Positions 53,237 through 62,085 of a stretch of 63,923 nt of DNA are shown piece by piece. The notes below the pieces were generated by a model. The model saw nothing but the letters and a program-made list of their open reading frames with translations. It did not search any database and was not told where the DNA came from. Each line of letters begins with the position of its first letter. Position 1 is the stretch's first letter. This DNA comes from SABI01 sp963676605 (GTDB lineage: Bacteria; Spirochaetota; Spirochaetia; Sphaerochaetales; Sphaerochaetaceae): assembly GCA_963676605.2 (NCBI GenBank), contig CAXXSP010000002.1:1-63923 (forward strand), read 5' to 3'. A program made the position numbers and the translations under genes.

Positions 53237-55090
53237 CTACGATTCCAGATCCAGGCTTTCCAGCTCTTCCCATCGTTCCATCAGGGTATCGAGTTCAGCT
53301 GAGGCTGCCTCATACCGTGCCGTGCGCTCTCTGAGCGTCGCAGGGTCAATTGCGGGATCACTGAAGGATTTCTCGATCTCTGATATCTCAGTCTCCAGAG
53401 ACTCGATTTTCGAGTGAATCTCTTCAAGCTCTTTCTTCTCTTTGAACGAAAGTCCCTTCTTCTCGCTGGTCCTCCAGGTGTTCTTCGCTTTCGAGCTCTC
53501 CTGTTTCAGCTGTTCTACCGATTTCTGGTCTGCCCAGTCGGAATAGGTTCCCGGGAATTTCGTCACTTCTGTGGTATCGGAGGAGAAGACGAAGAGTGTG
53601 TCGGCACAGGTGTCGAGGAAAGAACGGTCATGGCTTGCTATAAGGACGACTCCCTGGAATGAGTCGATAAACTCCTCCAGCTGTCCTATGGTGTCGATAT
53701 CGAGGTCGTTGGTCGGTTCATCAAGGATGAGGAAGTTGGGGGAAGAGAGGAGGATCCTGACGAGATGCAGTCTTCTTCGCTCCCCTCCCGAGAGCGTTGA
53801 GATGGGCTGCCTGTGCTGAGAGACGGGGAAGCCGAACATCTCGAGGAATCTGGATGCTGAGACTTTCACTCCCTTCTCCACAACCACTTCTTCTCCGGTA
53901 TCCTTGAGTGATTCAAGTATCGTCTGCGCTTCGTCGATACCGTTATCCATCTGGTCATAGTAGCCGATATGTGTATGAAGACCGTAATCGAGTGATCCCG
54001 AGTCAGGGATCAGTTCTCCCGCGATCATAGAGAGGAAGGTCGATTTTCCGCTCCCGTTGGGACCGACCAGGCCGATTCTCTCTCCGTGGAGGAAGGAATG
54101 GGAGAAATCAGAGAGCACAGCCTCTCCAGAAAAGCTTTTCGAGAGGTGTTCTATCTCCAGGACCTTCTTTCCGCTGTAGGAGGAGACACTCTTAAATGCG
54201 CTTCGCGCCTCCTCTTCGAATTTCAGTGATTCTTTGAGCTTCTCGATCCTGTCGATTCGTCCCCCGTCCTTCGACGTACGTGCCTGCGCACCCCGCTGGA
54301 GCCATTTCAACTCACTTCTGAGAATACTCCGCAGCCGTACTTGCTGGGAACGCTCCATCTCCAGGCGCTGTTCCTTCCGCTCAAGAAAGGTAGTGTAATT
54401 CCCCGGATGGGTGTAGAGCGTGGTATCACTGAGCTCGAATATGGTAGAACAGACCCGTTCGAGGAAGTACCTGTCGTGGGTTATGATCAGGGATGCTATC
54501 TTTTTATTCATCAGATACTGCTCGAGCCAGATGATGGCATCGGTGTCGAGATGGTTCGTGGGTTCATCAAGAAGGACGAGATCACTTGCAAGGGAAAGAG
54601 TACGGCAGATTGCAGCCTTCTTCATCATGCCGCCGGACAGGCTCTCCATCGGAGCCTCCAGGTCGGGACCGCCGACCTCTGTCAGGAGGGACTCATAGGA
54701 GAGTTCAATATCCCAGGCACCGCTCAGCTCCGCTTCGTGGTGTGCTCTGCTGATCTTCTGAGGATCCCCTTCGGCGACAATTGCATGATAGCGCTTCAAT
54801 TCCTCTATCCGGGGATGATCTGCTTTGAAGAGATACTCTCTCACGGAAATACCGGAGACATCTTCTATTCTCTGAGGAAGATAGGAGACGGTGCACGCAG
54901 AATTGTAGGTAACCTCTCCCTCATCAGGCACGAGGTGCCCGCTGAGGATTTTGAGGAGGGTCGACTTACCTCCCCCGTTCCTGCCGATCACCCCGATCCT
55001 CTGAGAGGAATTGATACCGAAGGTGATAGAGGAGAACAGAGGAGAATCCTTCATCTGCTTTTCAAGATTATTCGCTGTTACGAGAACCAT
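53237..55090 (-). CDS. ABC-F family ATPase (Uup-like)
   Basis: This 617-residue soluble protein has two ATP-binding cassettes and no membrane domain. Walker A: GRNGGGKSTLL and GPNGSGKSTFL. Signatures: LSGGMMKKAAICRTL and LSGGERRRLHLVRIL. Walker B: LVLLDEPTNHLD and FLILDEPTNDLD. The linker between cassettes is helical (ERKEQRLEMERSQQVRL), and the C-terminus is a coiled coil (KKELEEIHSKIESLETEISEIE), as in Uup, which binds branched DNA. ABC-F proteins act on ribosomes or DNA. No clear Shine-Dalgarno precedes the ATG. It stands 48 bases after the rhodanese lipoprotein gene's stop on the same strand, with a candidate structured RNA convergent at its end. Confidence 0.92.
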   Translation of the reverse strand: MVLVTANNLEKQMKDSPLFSSITFGINSSQRIGVIGRNGGGKSTLLKILSGHLVPDEGEVTYNSACTVSYLPQRIEDVSGISVREYLFKADHPRIEELKRYHAIVAEGDPQKISRAHHEAELSGAWDIELSYESLLTEVGGPDLEAPMESLSGGMMKKAAICRTLSLASDLVLLDEPTNHLDTDAIIWLEQYLMNKKIASLIITHDRYFLERVCSTIFELSDTTLYTHPGNYTTFLERKEQRLEMERSQQVRLRSILRSELKWLQRGAQARTSKDGGRIDRIEKLKESLKFEEEARSAFKSVSSYSGKKVLEIEHLSKSFSGEAVLSDFSHSFLHGERIGLVGPNGSGKSTFLSMIAGELIPDSGSLDYGLHTHIGYYDQMDNGIDEAQTILESLKDTGEEVVVEKGVKVSASRFLEMFGFPVSQHRQPISTLSGGERRRLHLVRILLSSPNFLILDEPTNDLDIDTIGQLEEFIDSFQGVVLIASHDRSFLDTCADTLFVFSSDTTEVTKFPGTYSDWADQKSVEQLKQESSKAKNTWRTSEKKGLSFKEKKELEEIHSKIESLETEISEIEKSFSDPAIDPATLRERTARYEAASAELDTLMERWEELESLDLES

Positions 55091-55138
55091 GGGGTCACAC
55101 TACCCTAAGATTCATATGCCGTGCAAGTGGGAAGGGAT

Positions 55139-55573
55139 CTATTGAACCAGTTCGTACGGCCAGGTGTTGATCCCACCGAAGTCATAGACATTGACATATC
55201 CGAGAGAGACGAGCTTTCTCGCAGCCTGCGAACTCCTGTTCCCGCTTCGGCAGTAGACGAGGATAGTCTGTTCTTTATCTGTTAGAGCTTCGGGGCTCTT
55301 GTCGGTCGTTATGGTTTCGTTCGGTATAAGCACGGCATCTCTGATATGACCTGCATCGTACTCTCCCTGCGTCCTGACATCAAGAATGAGAATACCTTCC
55401 TCATCCATCATCTCTTTCGCAAGTTCCGGGGAGATCTTCCTGTATTGTGCGGTAATGGCAGTCACAACGTCTATTCCCTGTGAACTGTCTGTACTCGTAT
55501 CGTTCTGTACACATCCTGCAAACGACAGAAGAAGGATGGCTGATAAGACGAGACCTGCTGTTATTCTTTTCAT
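55139..55573 (-). CDS. rhodanese-like lipoprotein
   Basis: This 144-residue protein has a lipoprotein signal peptide (LVLSAILLLSFAGC; lipobox SFAG-C) and a single rhodanese domain. DVRTQGEYDAGHIRDAVLIPNETI and the active-site loop VYCRSGNRSSQAARKL are typical; the catalytic Cys is present. Such proteins move sulfane sulfur or act as phosphatase-like folds; here it is exported and membrane-anchored. Leader TAAGGAG precedes the ATG. It follows KtrA by 51 bases on the same strand. Confidence 0.9.
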   Translation of the reverse strand: MKRITAGLVLSAILLLSFAGCVQNDTSTDSSQGIDVVTAITAQYRKISPELAKEMMDEEGILILDVRTQGEYDAGHIRDAVLIPNETITTDKSPEALTDKEQTILVYCRSGNRSSQAARKLVSLGYVNVYDFGGINTWPYELVQ

Positions 55574-55624
55574 TACGGCTCTCCTTAAAGGGCACTATGA
55601 ATAACAGTTGAGTTCTTGTCAAGG

Positions 55625-56302
55625 TTACTGAATTGGATTCTTTTTTATAAAGGTTGAGATATCACTATTCTTCCCGATCACCACGAGATCATCATCTTCC
55701 ATGAGAACAAAGCCTGAGTCGAACTCGATAGAGGTGCGTTCCTCTCGGGTCACGGCTATGACTGTCAGGTGATGCTGATCTCTCAGATTGAGTTCTCCTA
55801 TCGTCTTTCCGGCAAGTGAGGAAGGAAGAGGTATCTCTGTAATGCTGATATCGCTCTCCAGCTCGAGGAAATCGAGCATCCGTACGGTAACGAGGGAACG
55901 GGCAAGACGCAGGGCGCTGTCGCTTTCAGGGAGAATGATCTGTGCTCCGATCTTTTCAAGCACCCTTCCGTGCTCATCACTCATAGCCTTGCTGATCACG
56001 CGCGGCACTCCGGATTCTATGACGGTGAGGGTCGTGAGAATATTCGATTCTATATCACGTCCGATAGCGACGATGACTGTCCCGCAATCACTGACACCCG
56101 ACTCTTTCAATACATCAGGGGTGATAGTACCGACCAGGTGAGCACTCGTGATATACTCCTTCACGCTGTTGAGTTTCTCCTCATCGTTATCGAGAACGAT
56201 CACATGCTTTCCCGATTTCACCAGCTCGAGAGCCACCCCTGTGCCGAAGCGGCCGAGACCGATAATACCGTATGCGTTCCTGTCTACATTCCTGCGTCTC
56301 AT
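55625..56302 (-). CDS. KtrA/TrkA-type potassium channel regulatory subunit (RCK)
   Basis: The 225-residue protein has an N-terminal Rossmann RCK_N domain (YGIIGLGRFGTGVALELVKSGKHVIVLDNDEEKLNSV in two parts; then GTVIVAIGRDIESNI) and a C-terminal RCK_C domain (AGKTIGELNLRDQHHLTVIAVTREE). It forms a cytoplasmic ring that binds ATP/NAD and gates the partner membrane protein. TAGGAGG precedes the ATG. The membrane subunit gene ends 10 bases upstream, so the two form an operon. Confidence 0.92.
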   Translation of the reverse strand: MRRRNVDRNAYGIIGLGRFGTGVALELVKSGKHVIVLDNDEEKLNSVKEYITSAHLVGTITPDVLKESGVSDCGTVIVAIGRDIESNILTTLTVIESGVPRVISKAMSDEHGRVLEKIGAQIILPESDSALRLARSLVTVRMLDFLELESDISITEIPLPSSLAGKTIGELNLRDQHHLTVIAVTREERTSIEFDSGFVLMEDDDLVVIGKNSDISTFIKKNPIQ

Positions 56303-56312
56303 AGAGAACCTC

Positions 56313-57614
56313 CTATCCTATAAATACCCGTTCTTTTATATATCCTAATGTCGATTCCTTTCTGAGCACGGTCGAGGCGATAGTGATCGGTCCGAGCCTT
56401 CCGATGAACATGGACACCATCAGTGCACTCTTTGAGAGTGTCGAGAGGTGTGGAGTCACACCCGTAGAGAGACCGACCGTCGCAAAGGCCGACACCGACT
56501 CGAACAGGAGGGAAAACGGTGCAGTCTCTTCACTCTCCGCTCCGAGAAGTACGGCCGTACAGGCTAATACAGTAAACAGGCCCAGAATGAGTACATGGTA
56601 GGCCTTCTGTATACTCTCCTTCTCTATTCCACGGGAAAAAAGTGCGGCTTCCCTGCTCTTTCTGAACGGGTTCAATGCAAGAAGGATCGTCAGCATGGTT
56701 GTTGTCTTGATCCCTCCTCCCGTTGAGCCCGGTGATGCCCCGATGAACATCAGGATCATGAGAATCAGCATCTGAAGATGACCAAGAGCTGCTATGTCGA
56801 GGGTGGAGAAACCTGCAGTCCTGGCTGTCACACTCAGAAAAATCGAATCAGAGAATGACAGGTCCCCTGTCATGAAGAAGGAAAAGGCTCCGAGGAGCAG
56901 CAGTACAGATGTAAAGGTGTAGACCATCTTCGTATGCATTCCCAGCCGCTTCCACCTGAACCTCGAACGGAGGGTATCGGCTATGACGAAAAATCCGAGT
57001 CCGCCTGTGATGATGAGCGCGGAGGTAACAAACAGATACCTTCCGTCTCCAGCGAAACCTGTGATAGAGGAGAAACTCCCCATCAGGTCGAACCCCGCGT
57101 TGTTGAAGGCACTCACTGCATGGAACAGTGCATAACCGAGCGCATCCTTTGCTCCCATGAGCTCACTGAATGAGGGATAATAGAGCATCGTCCCGATGCC
57201 CTGTACGATAAGGGAGGCGATAACCACTGTCTTCAGAACCGTCAGTGTCCCTTTCAGAGATCCGATATTATACGATTCCTGAATGATCGTCCTCTGGGAA
57301 AGCCCTACCCTGAATCCGAGAAACAATGCGGTAGAAATGATGAGTCCGGCGACTCCCATGCCGCCTATCATGATCAAAAATGCGATGATTCCCGCACCTG
57401 CGGGAGAGAAGGTCGCATGCACATCGACAGTGGTAAGTCCCGTCACGCACACTGCACTTACTGCGGTGAACAGCGCATCAACCGGACGGAGGGACACTCC
57501 CTCCCGGTGAGCGAACGGAAGCGACAGGAACAGTGAGCCGACCAGAACTGCGGCAAGGAACAGGAGAAACAGATACCGTGCAGGCGAAAGGGGCTTTCTT
57601 ACTTTTGTACCCAT
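56313..57614 (-). CDS. KtrB/TrkH-type potassium transporter membrane subunit
   Basis: The 433-residue protein from ATG 57614 has four membrane-pore-membrane repeats. Pore motifs with the selectivity Gly: AVCVTGLTTVDV, SAFNNAGFDLMG, TARTAGFSTLDI and SAFATVGLSTGVTP. The N-terminus PARYLFLLFLAAVLVGSLFLSLPF is typical. It imports K+ with Na+ or H+ and works with the downstream RCK subunit. The start is uncertain because no good leader precedes 57614; the open frame reaches 57650. Confidence 0.92.
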   Translation of the reverse strand: MGTKVRKPLSPARYLFLLFLAAVLVGSLFLSLPFAHREGVSLRPVDALFTAVSAVCVTGLTTVDVHATFSPAGAGIIAFLIMIGGMGVAGLIISTALFLGFRVGLSQRTIIQESYNIGSLKGTLTVLKTVVIASLIVQGIGTMLYYPSFSELMGAKDALGYALFHAVSAFNNAGFDLMGSFSSITGFAGDGRYLFVTSALIITGGLGFFVIADTLRSRFRWKRLGMHTKMVYTFTSVLLLLGAFSFFMTGDLSFSDSIFLSVTARTAGFSTLDIAALGHLQMLILMILMFIGASPGSTGGGIKTTTMLTILLALNPFRKSREAALFSRGIEKESIQKAYHVLILGLFTVLACTAVLLGAESEETAPFSLLFESVSAFATVGLSTGVTPHLSTLSKSALMVSMFIGRLGPITIASTVLRKESTLGYIKERVFIG

Positions 57615-57835
57615 ACCGTTATGGTAGCACCGAAGAAGGAGGCGAATCAATCAGAAATTGCCTGATGGTTACATCACGCGCGCGGTAAGATGAAATGCAC
57701 GCCGAAAAGCGAAAAGAATAAAGAAGTCCCACGGAGCTCTGTTACAATGGAATTACGACAAACCAAAAGTAACGAGGACACCATGGGTCGAAAGAAGCTT
57801 ACCATGGAGAGCCGAGCAAGGCATAGACATTTTAC

Positions 57836-58180
57836 GTGGGAATAGAGACTTCTGAGCGGTCATCGAAACAACGATTGGCTCTCTACTTTGCACATCCCTA
57901 TAGCAGATTCAAACGTGGCAGTTATGAAAATCATAACGGAATAGTCAGACGCTTTATACCAAAAGGCTCTGATATAGGAAGATATTCGAAGAAGACAATA
58001 AGAAATGTTCAGGACTGGATGAATTCCTATCCTCGTAAAATCCTGAAGGGCATGACCCCTCGGATGGCGCTTCAAGCAGTGGTCGGAAGCACTGAAGGCA
58101 TGGATGGTGATGTACTTAATCGGCACTATAAGAGTTTCAACTCGGTTGGACCGTCGTATGCCGAACGGCATGTACGGTAG
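57836..58180 (+). pseudogene. IS30-family transposase remnant (C-terminal part)
   Basis: The 114-residue frame matches the end of IS30-type transposases: LYFAHPYSRFKRGSYENHNGIVRRFIPKGSDIG, in which the Glu of the ENHNG block is the third catalytic residue, then VQDWMNSYPRKILKGMTPRMAL. The first two-thirds, including the two catalytic Asps, is missing, and it begins with a GTG lacking a leader. Just upstream (57783) a short out-of-frame piece reading KKLTMESRAR could be the N-terminal scrap. It marks a decayed insertion next to the MazEF pair. Confidence 0.8.
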
Positions 58181-58308
58181 TTTGAGAGGTTGAGGCCTGA
58201 CATGCCCGTCTACTGGTTGAATCTCGTCGTCATATAGACCGACAGATGATAAGCACCGTTGTTGCCCATGAGGCCTTTTGTAAACAGCCTGAGGATCAGA
58301 TCGATACA

Positions 58309-58343
58309 TTGACCTTTAGTTATACTTTTGTTATACTTACCTC
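58309..58343 (+). promoter_or_regulatory. promoter of the toxin-antitoxin pair; predicted leaderless
   Basis: TTGACC (58309-58314), 17 bases, TATACT (58332-58337) is a near-consensus promoter. The ATG at 58344 lies where transcription should start, and no Shine-Dalgarno is present, so the message is probably leaderless. TTATACTT is repeated directly at 58320-58327 and 58331-58338, overlapping the -10, a possible antitoxin binding site. Confidence 0.7.
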
Positions 58344-58586
58344 ATGAAAACCGCAATATCGATACCAGACAACATATTCAATAAAGCTGAAGTCACTGCA
58401 AAACAACTGGGTCTGGCCAGGAGCCAGTTATACGTAAGAGCAATTGAAGAATTCATAGATCATCATAATAAAGAGAGCATTACGAAAAAGCTGAATGTAC
58501 TGTATGAAGCTATTGATACAGAGAAAGAGCTCATGGATGCAGGTTTAGATACACTGAGGGAGGCAACAGAGCATGACTCGTGGTGA
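58344..58586 (+). CDS. ribbon-helix-helix antitoxin (MazE-type)
   Basis: The 80-residue protein starts MKTAISIPDNIFNKAEVTAKQLGLARSQ-like (RHH fold: a short strand AISIP then two helices) and YVRAIEEFIDHH. The C-terminal part (KLNVLYEAIDTEKELMDAGL) is helical and acidic, suited to block the toxin. It overlaps the toxin gene by 14 bases, the standard arrangement. It probably represses the operon together with the toxin. Confidence 0.85.
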   Translation: MKTAISIPDNIFNKAEVTAKQLGLARSQLYVRAIEEFIDHHNKESITKKLNVLYEAIDTEKELMDAGLDTLREATEHDSW

Positions 58587-58914
58587 GATCTGGTGGGCTG
58601 ATCTAGGAGTGCCCTTTGGGAGTGAGCCGGGGTTCAAGAGACCCGTAGTAATACTTCAAGACGATGCATTCAATAAAAGTAAGATCAAAACCACTATTGT
58701 AGCATCAATTACCACCAATATGAATCTCGCTGAGTCACCAGGAAACGTTCATATTGAGAAGGAAGAATCAGGCTTACCAAAAGACGGAGTAGTCAACATA
58801 TCCCAGATCTCAACTCTTGATAAGAGGAGATTACAGGAAAAAGTCTGTGTCCTATCTCAGAGTTCTCTAGCAGAAATAGATTATGGTCTGAAACTGGTTC
58901 TCAATATTCAATGA
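58573..58914 (+). CDS. mazF: MazF/PemK-type mRNA interferase toxin
   Basis: This 113-residue protein shows the PemK/MazF fold: MTRGEIWWADLGVPFGSEPGFKRPVVILQDDAFN, KTTIVASITTNMNLAESPGNVHI, and GVVNISQISTLDKRRLQEKVCVLS. The Arg and Ser/Thr active-site positions typical of MazF are present (RPVV; QISTLDK). It cleaves RNA to arrest growth. It is intact, unlike the genes around it. The antitoxin gene overlaps upstream. Confidence 0.93.
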   Translation: MTRGEIWWADLGVPFGSEPGFKRPVVILQDDAFNKSKIKTTIVASITTNMNLAESPGNVHIEKEESGLPKDGVVNISQISTLDKRRLQEKVCVLSQSSLAEIDYGLKLVLNIQ

Positions 58915-59091
58915 TGCTTGATTGGTAGATCCACTACCAGGTTCAGTAGTATCATACACGATGGCATTAACCTGCATCAGTCGTTCATATCCTTGTGGTA
59001 TGTAAGATGGTGACCAGTCTATAGTAAATGATACAGTATTATGATGTGGACCAATCTCAAAGAGTGAGAAGTTACGTATATTTCGTTCGTT
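58867..59091 (-). pseudogene. surface-protein fragment, no start codon
   Basis: A minus-strand frame open from 59091 to a TAG at 58867 has no start codon but reads like real protein: RNFSLFEIGPHHNTVSF, TIDWSPSYIPQGYERLMQV, NAIVYDTTEPGSGSTNQASL. The character is that of an extracellular beta-sandwich (immunoglobulin-like) domain. Its last codons are antisense to the end of mazF, which suggests that the mazEF insertion cut the original gene. It may once have belonged with the DUF1566 remnant at 59248. Confidence 0.5.
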
Positions 59092-59193
59092 TCAAGCCTT
59101 TGAAAAATCCTTCGTATACTGGAACAGCACAAGCACCATGCGGTACACATCCTGTAAAACGTGAAGATCATACTACCATGCCATCTTGATTCA

Positions 59194-59213
59194 GCAGGGG
59201 GCTACCCCCCTGC
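59194..59213. repeat. GC-rich hairpin
   Basis: GCAGGGGG (59194-59201) pairs with CCCCCTGC (59206-59213) around CTAC. It lies 35 bases downstream of the DUF1566 remnant on its strand. It could be that gene's old terminator. Confidence 0.5.
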
Positions 59214-59247
59214 ACCTCCTTTCATAGTTGATTAGGTAAATGGCTCA

Positions 59248-59802
59248 TCAGAAAATCCGTACAGGTCTGACCCTTTTCTCAATAAACCGGTAGAAATTGG
59301 CGCTCTGAGACCCATCGCTGAACTCCTGGCTCCTCGCTTTAAACTCATAGTACTCGGAGGAACTCCAGTAGCTGTCTCCAGAGTCGTCTCCAGAAAAACC
59401 ACCTAACGCATTCACCTTCAGATTGTCGTACATGAGGTCCAATTCATCCTTGCTCGGCAGGAACCAGTCATCGTATGTCACGCCTCCCACAGTGAGACTA
59501 TAATCAGCACATACCTTCGCTGCAAAGTCATCGTCAATCGCTAAATTCGCAATTATCAGATCTGTATTGCCCGCACCCGTCCCTATGGCTGTACCGGTGA
59601 GCACCCTACCGTCGTCTCCCCATTGCATGTATGGATCTTCAGCTACGCCGCTCCATCCCGCAGACACCGCCTCCAGATACCGGTCTCCACTTACCGTCCC
59701 GTCATGCGTTCCGTCCAGCAGGTCTTTCTCATAGCTGGTTATCGTTGAATTACCGTCGAAATCAAAGCCTGCTTTATCATCGTAGAAAATGTATCCACTG
59801 CT
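59248..59802 (-). pseudogene. DUF1566 (Lcl C-terminal) domain protein, truncated
   Basis: The frame reads SSGYIFYDDKAGFDFDGN, then RYLEAVSAGWSG, TYDDWFLPSKDELDLMYDN, SYWSSSEYYEFKARSQEF and KRVRPVRIF, the complete DUF1566 signature found in surface lipoproteins of spirochaetes and proteobacteria. Upstream of the domain the frame meets a TGA at 59803-59805, and no signal peptide or start codon is available; a GTG at 59667 would begin in mid-domain. I therefore call it a 5'-truncated remnant. It lies in the same decayed patch as the IS30 scrap. Confidence 0.75.
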
Positions 59803-59864
59803 TCAAGGTTTTTTATAGATAGAGAATTACCGCGCGCGGGCTCTTCTGCAGTAAAAAGTTCCTG

Positions 59865-59894
59865 TTGACAATTGTACTATTGTACTAGTACAAT
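59865..59894 (+). promoter_or_regulatory. promoter with YtrA-type operator
   Basis: TTGACA (59865-59870) and TACAAT (59889-59894) are 18 bases apart. ATTGTACTAGTACAAT (59879-59894) is a perfect 16-base palindrome covering the -10, and its half-site ATTGTACT is repeated at 59871-59878. It is the expected binding site of the GntR protein encoded next, giving autorepression. Confidence 0.85.
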
Positions 59895-59910
59895 AACCAT
59901 GGAGGCTGAG

Positions 59911-60336
59911 ATGAAAGCAGAAACAGGGTCAAGCCCGTTTGAATTCACTCTGAATGCAAAAAGTTCCACTCCATTCTACCGCCAGGTGATTCACCAGGTG
60001 GAACTTGCCGTCGCTGACGGCAGACTCACACGGGGAATGAAACTTCCCACGGTGAGAGCACTCGCCGTAGATTTAAGCGTGAATCCCAACACCGTAGCCC
60101 GTGCCTATAATGAAATGGAGATCAGGGGGATCGTAGAGACACAGCCTGGAAGCGGCACCTACGTGAAGGCGAAGGAAGAGGATATAGATGAAAAAAAAAG
60201 AAAAGAGATCCTCAGGGAGATCACTGAGAGCTATATCACCTCAGCAGCATCGTACGGATTCAGTCTTGATGATATCAAGACGTATATCAGAGAGATGGAT
60301 ATCACCTCGATGAAAAAGGAGGCATACACACGATGA
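59911..60336 (+). CDS. GntR-family regulator, YtrA subfamily
   Basis: This protein has 141 residues from the ATG at 59911, with GGAGG five bases upstream; earlier in-frame starts exist but lack this leader. It has a winged helix (PFYRQVIHQVELAVADGRLTRGMKLPTVRALAVDLSVNPNTVARAYNEMEIRGIVETQPGSGTYV, described across residues 20-85) and a short helical dimerisation tail, the YtrA type. Such regulators usually control adjacent ABC transporter genes and respond to envelope stress. Its operator covers its own promoter. It overlaps the next gene by 4 bases. Confidence 0.9.
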   Translation: MKAETGSSPFEFTLNAKSSTPFYRQVIHQVELAVADGRLTRGMKLPTVRALAVDLSVNPNTVARAYNEMEIRGIVETQPGSGTYVKAKEEDIDEKKRKEILREITESYITSAASYGFSLDDIKTYIREMDITSMKKEAYTR

Positions 60337-61418
60337 ATATATTTCAGAAGAAATTCGACAGAATCAAGAACGTACAGGCATTCAGGATCAGGAAGGATTT
60401 CGCCTTCAACCCGATCAGTTTCTTTATCTACGCCCTGTTCGTGGGAGGAGGCATTGCACTGCAGCTCAACGGGAGTGCAGCCGACAGCCTCTCGGTTATC
60501 CAGCTGGGCATACTTCTCGTTGTCATCGGGTCCTTTATCGCAGCCCTCCCCCTCTGGATCACCATGATCAACTCTCTCGTGCTCGTCTGGCTGGTGATCT
60601 TCGGAGCATTCGACTCCACCTACTGGATCATCGGCGCCATGGGCACCGGCGGACTGATCCTCAGTACTTCGGTACAGCTCATTCTTCAGTGGGATAAGGT
60701 CGTCATCCTCCGCCTCGGGAAGTTCCGTACCGTTCACGGCCCCGGCCTGACCTTCATCATTCCACTCATCGACCGTGTCGCTGAGTTTGTCGACACCCGT
60801 ATCAGGGTCACCGATTTCAGTGCAGAGAAGACTCTTACCACAGATACCGTCCCTGTTCATGTTGACGCCCTTGCCTTCTGGATGATCTGGGATGCGAAGA
60901 GTGCAGTCCTCGAAGTCGAGAACTACATCGAAGCAGTCATCCTCAGTGCGCAGACAGCCCTCAGAGATGCGATCGGGCGTCATGAGCTGAGTTCTCTGCT
61001 CAGTGCACGCGACGAGCTTGGAAAAGAGATTCAGGAAGCACTCGATGAGAAGATGACCCCCTGGGGAGTGACCATCATGTCGATTGAGATCACCGATATC
61101 ATCATCCCGAAAGAACTTGAGAATGCAATGAGCAAACGGGCTCAGGCAGAGCGGGAGAAACAGTCCCGTGTCATTCTCGCGGAAGCTGAGGTCGCTATCG
61201 CGAAGAAGTTCACCGAAGCGGCAGATGTCTACTCGAAGAGCGATTCCTCTCTGCAGCTCAGGGCAATGAACATGATTTACGAGGGAATACGTCAGAACAA
61301 CTCGATGATGCTGATGCCTACATCGCTTATCGATTCCATGGATATGGGAAAAGCACTCTCAGCCGCTGCACTTCAGGCAGCACAGAACCATCAGGAGGAA
61401 CCACATGATAAAAATTGA
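60333..61418 (+). CDS. SPFH/band 7 (stomatin-like) membrane protein
   Basis: The 361-residue protein has an N-terminal membrane domain of about four spans (residues 28-120), then a band 7 domain from VVILRLGKFRTVHGPGLTFIIPLIDRVAEF, with DFSAEKTLTTDTVPVHVDALAFWMIWD and LRDAIGRHELSSLLSARDELG. A helical region with AEREKQSRVILAEAEVAIAKK follows, as in slipins. These proteins form rings that organise membrane proteins. It sits between the YtrA regulator (4-base overlap) and the ABC ATPase (14-base overlap), so it is an integral part of the operon. Confidence 0.92.
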   Translation: MNIFQKKFDRIKNVQAFRIRKDFAFNPISFFIYALFVGGGIALQLNGSAADSLSVIQLGILLVVIGSFIAALPLWITMINSLVLVWLVIFGAFDSTYWIIGAMGTGGLILSTSVQLILQWDKVVILRLGKFRTVHGPGLTFIIPLIDRVAEFVDTRIRVTDFSAEKTLTTDTVPVHVDALAFWMIWDAKSAVLEVENYIEAVILSAQTALRDAIGRHELSSLLSARDELGKEIQEALDEKMTPWGVTIMSIEITDIIIPKELENAMSKRAQAEREKQSRVILAEAEVAIAKKFTEAADVYSKSDSSLQLRAMNMIYEGIRQNNSMMLMPTSLIDSMDMGKALSAAALQAAQNHQEEPHDKN

Positions 61419-62085
61419 AGGAGTGAAACGGAACTACAAGACCGGCGAGACCGAAGTCAAGGCTCTCAGGGGTATCGACCTGGAAGTGGGAGAGGGTGAA
61501 TTTCTCTCCATTGCAGGGCCCTCGGGGTCGGGAAAGACCACTCTTCTCAACCTGATCGGATGTATTGACTCACTCGATGCGGGAGAGATCACGATTGACG
61601 GAGTCCCCGTCTCTGCAATGGACAAGCATCAGAAGACCACCTACCGGAGAGAGAATCTGGGATTCATCTTTCAGACCTATAATCTGATCCCCGTCCTCAC
61701 TGCCTTTGAGAACGTATCCTTCGTTCTTTCGATCCTCGGGACTCCTCAGAATGAACTTGAGGAGAGGACCTACAGGATCCTGAAGGAGGTGGGACTCCAG
61801 GGGATGGAACACCGTCGTCCTGACAAGCTCTCAGGCGGTCAGCAGCAGAGAATCGCGATTGCCCGTGCCCTGGTGAAAAACCCGAAGATCGTCCTGGCCG
61901 ACGAACCCACTGCGAATCTCGATTCAAAAACCGGTGAAGAAATTCTTGAATTGATGAAAGAGATGAACAGGAAGTACAATACCACCTTCATCTTCTCCAC
62001 CCATGACAAGATGGTCATGGAGTACGCCAGCCGTCTCGTTCTTCTTCATGACGGAGCCATCGCGAGTGACACAAGGAGGGAGTAA
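61405..62085 (+). CDS. ABC transporter ATPase, LolD/MacB type
   Basis: The 226-residue ATPase has Walker A GPSGSGKTTLLNLIG, signature LSGGQQQRIAIARAL, Walker B VLADEPTANLD, and the loop ETEVKALRGIDLEVGEGE at the start; this is the MacB/LolD/FtsE class that drives type VII permeases. The leader CAGGAGG is inside the end of the SPFH gene, which overlaps by 14 bases. It is followed by two FtsX-like permeases. No change in key residues is seen. Confidence 0.94.
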   Translation: MIKIEGVKRNYKTGETEVKALRGIDLEVGEGEFLSIAGPSGSGKTTLLNLIGCIDSLDAGEITIDGVPVSAMDKHQKTTYRRENLGFIFQTYNLIPVLTAFENVSFVLSILGTPQNELEERTYRILKEVGLQGMEHRRPDKLSGGQQQRIAIARALVKNPKIVLADEPTANLDSKTGEEILELMKEMNRKYNTTFIFSTHDKMVMEYASRLVLLHDGAIASDTRRE

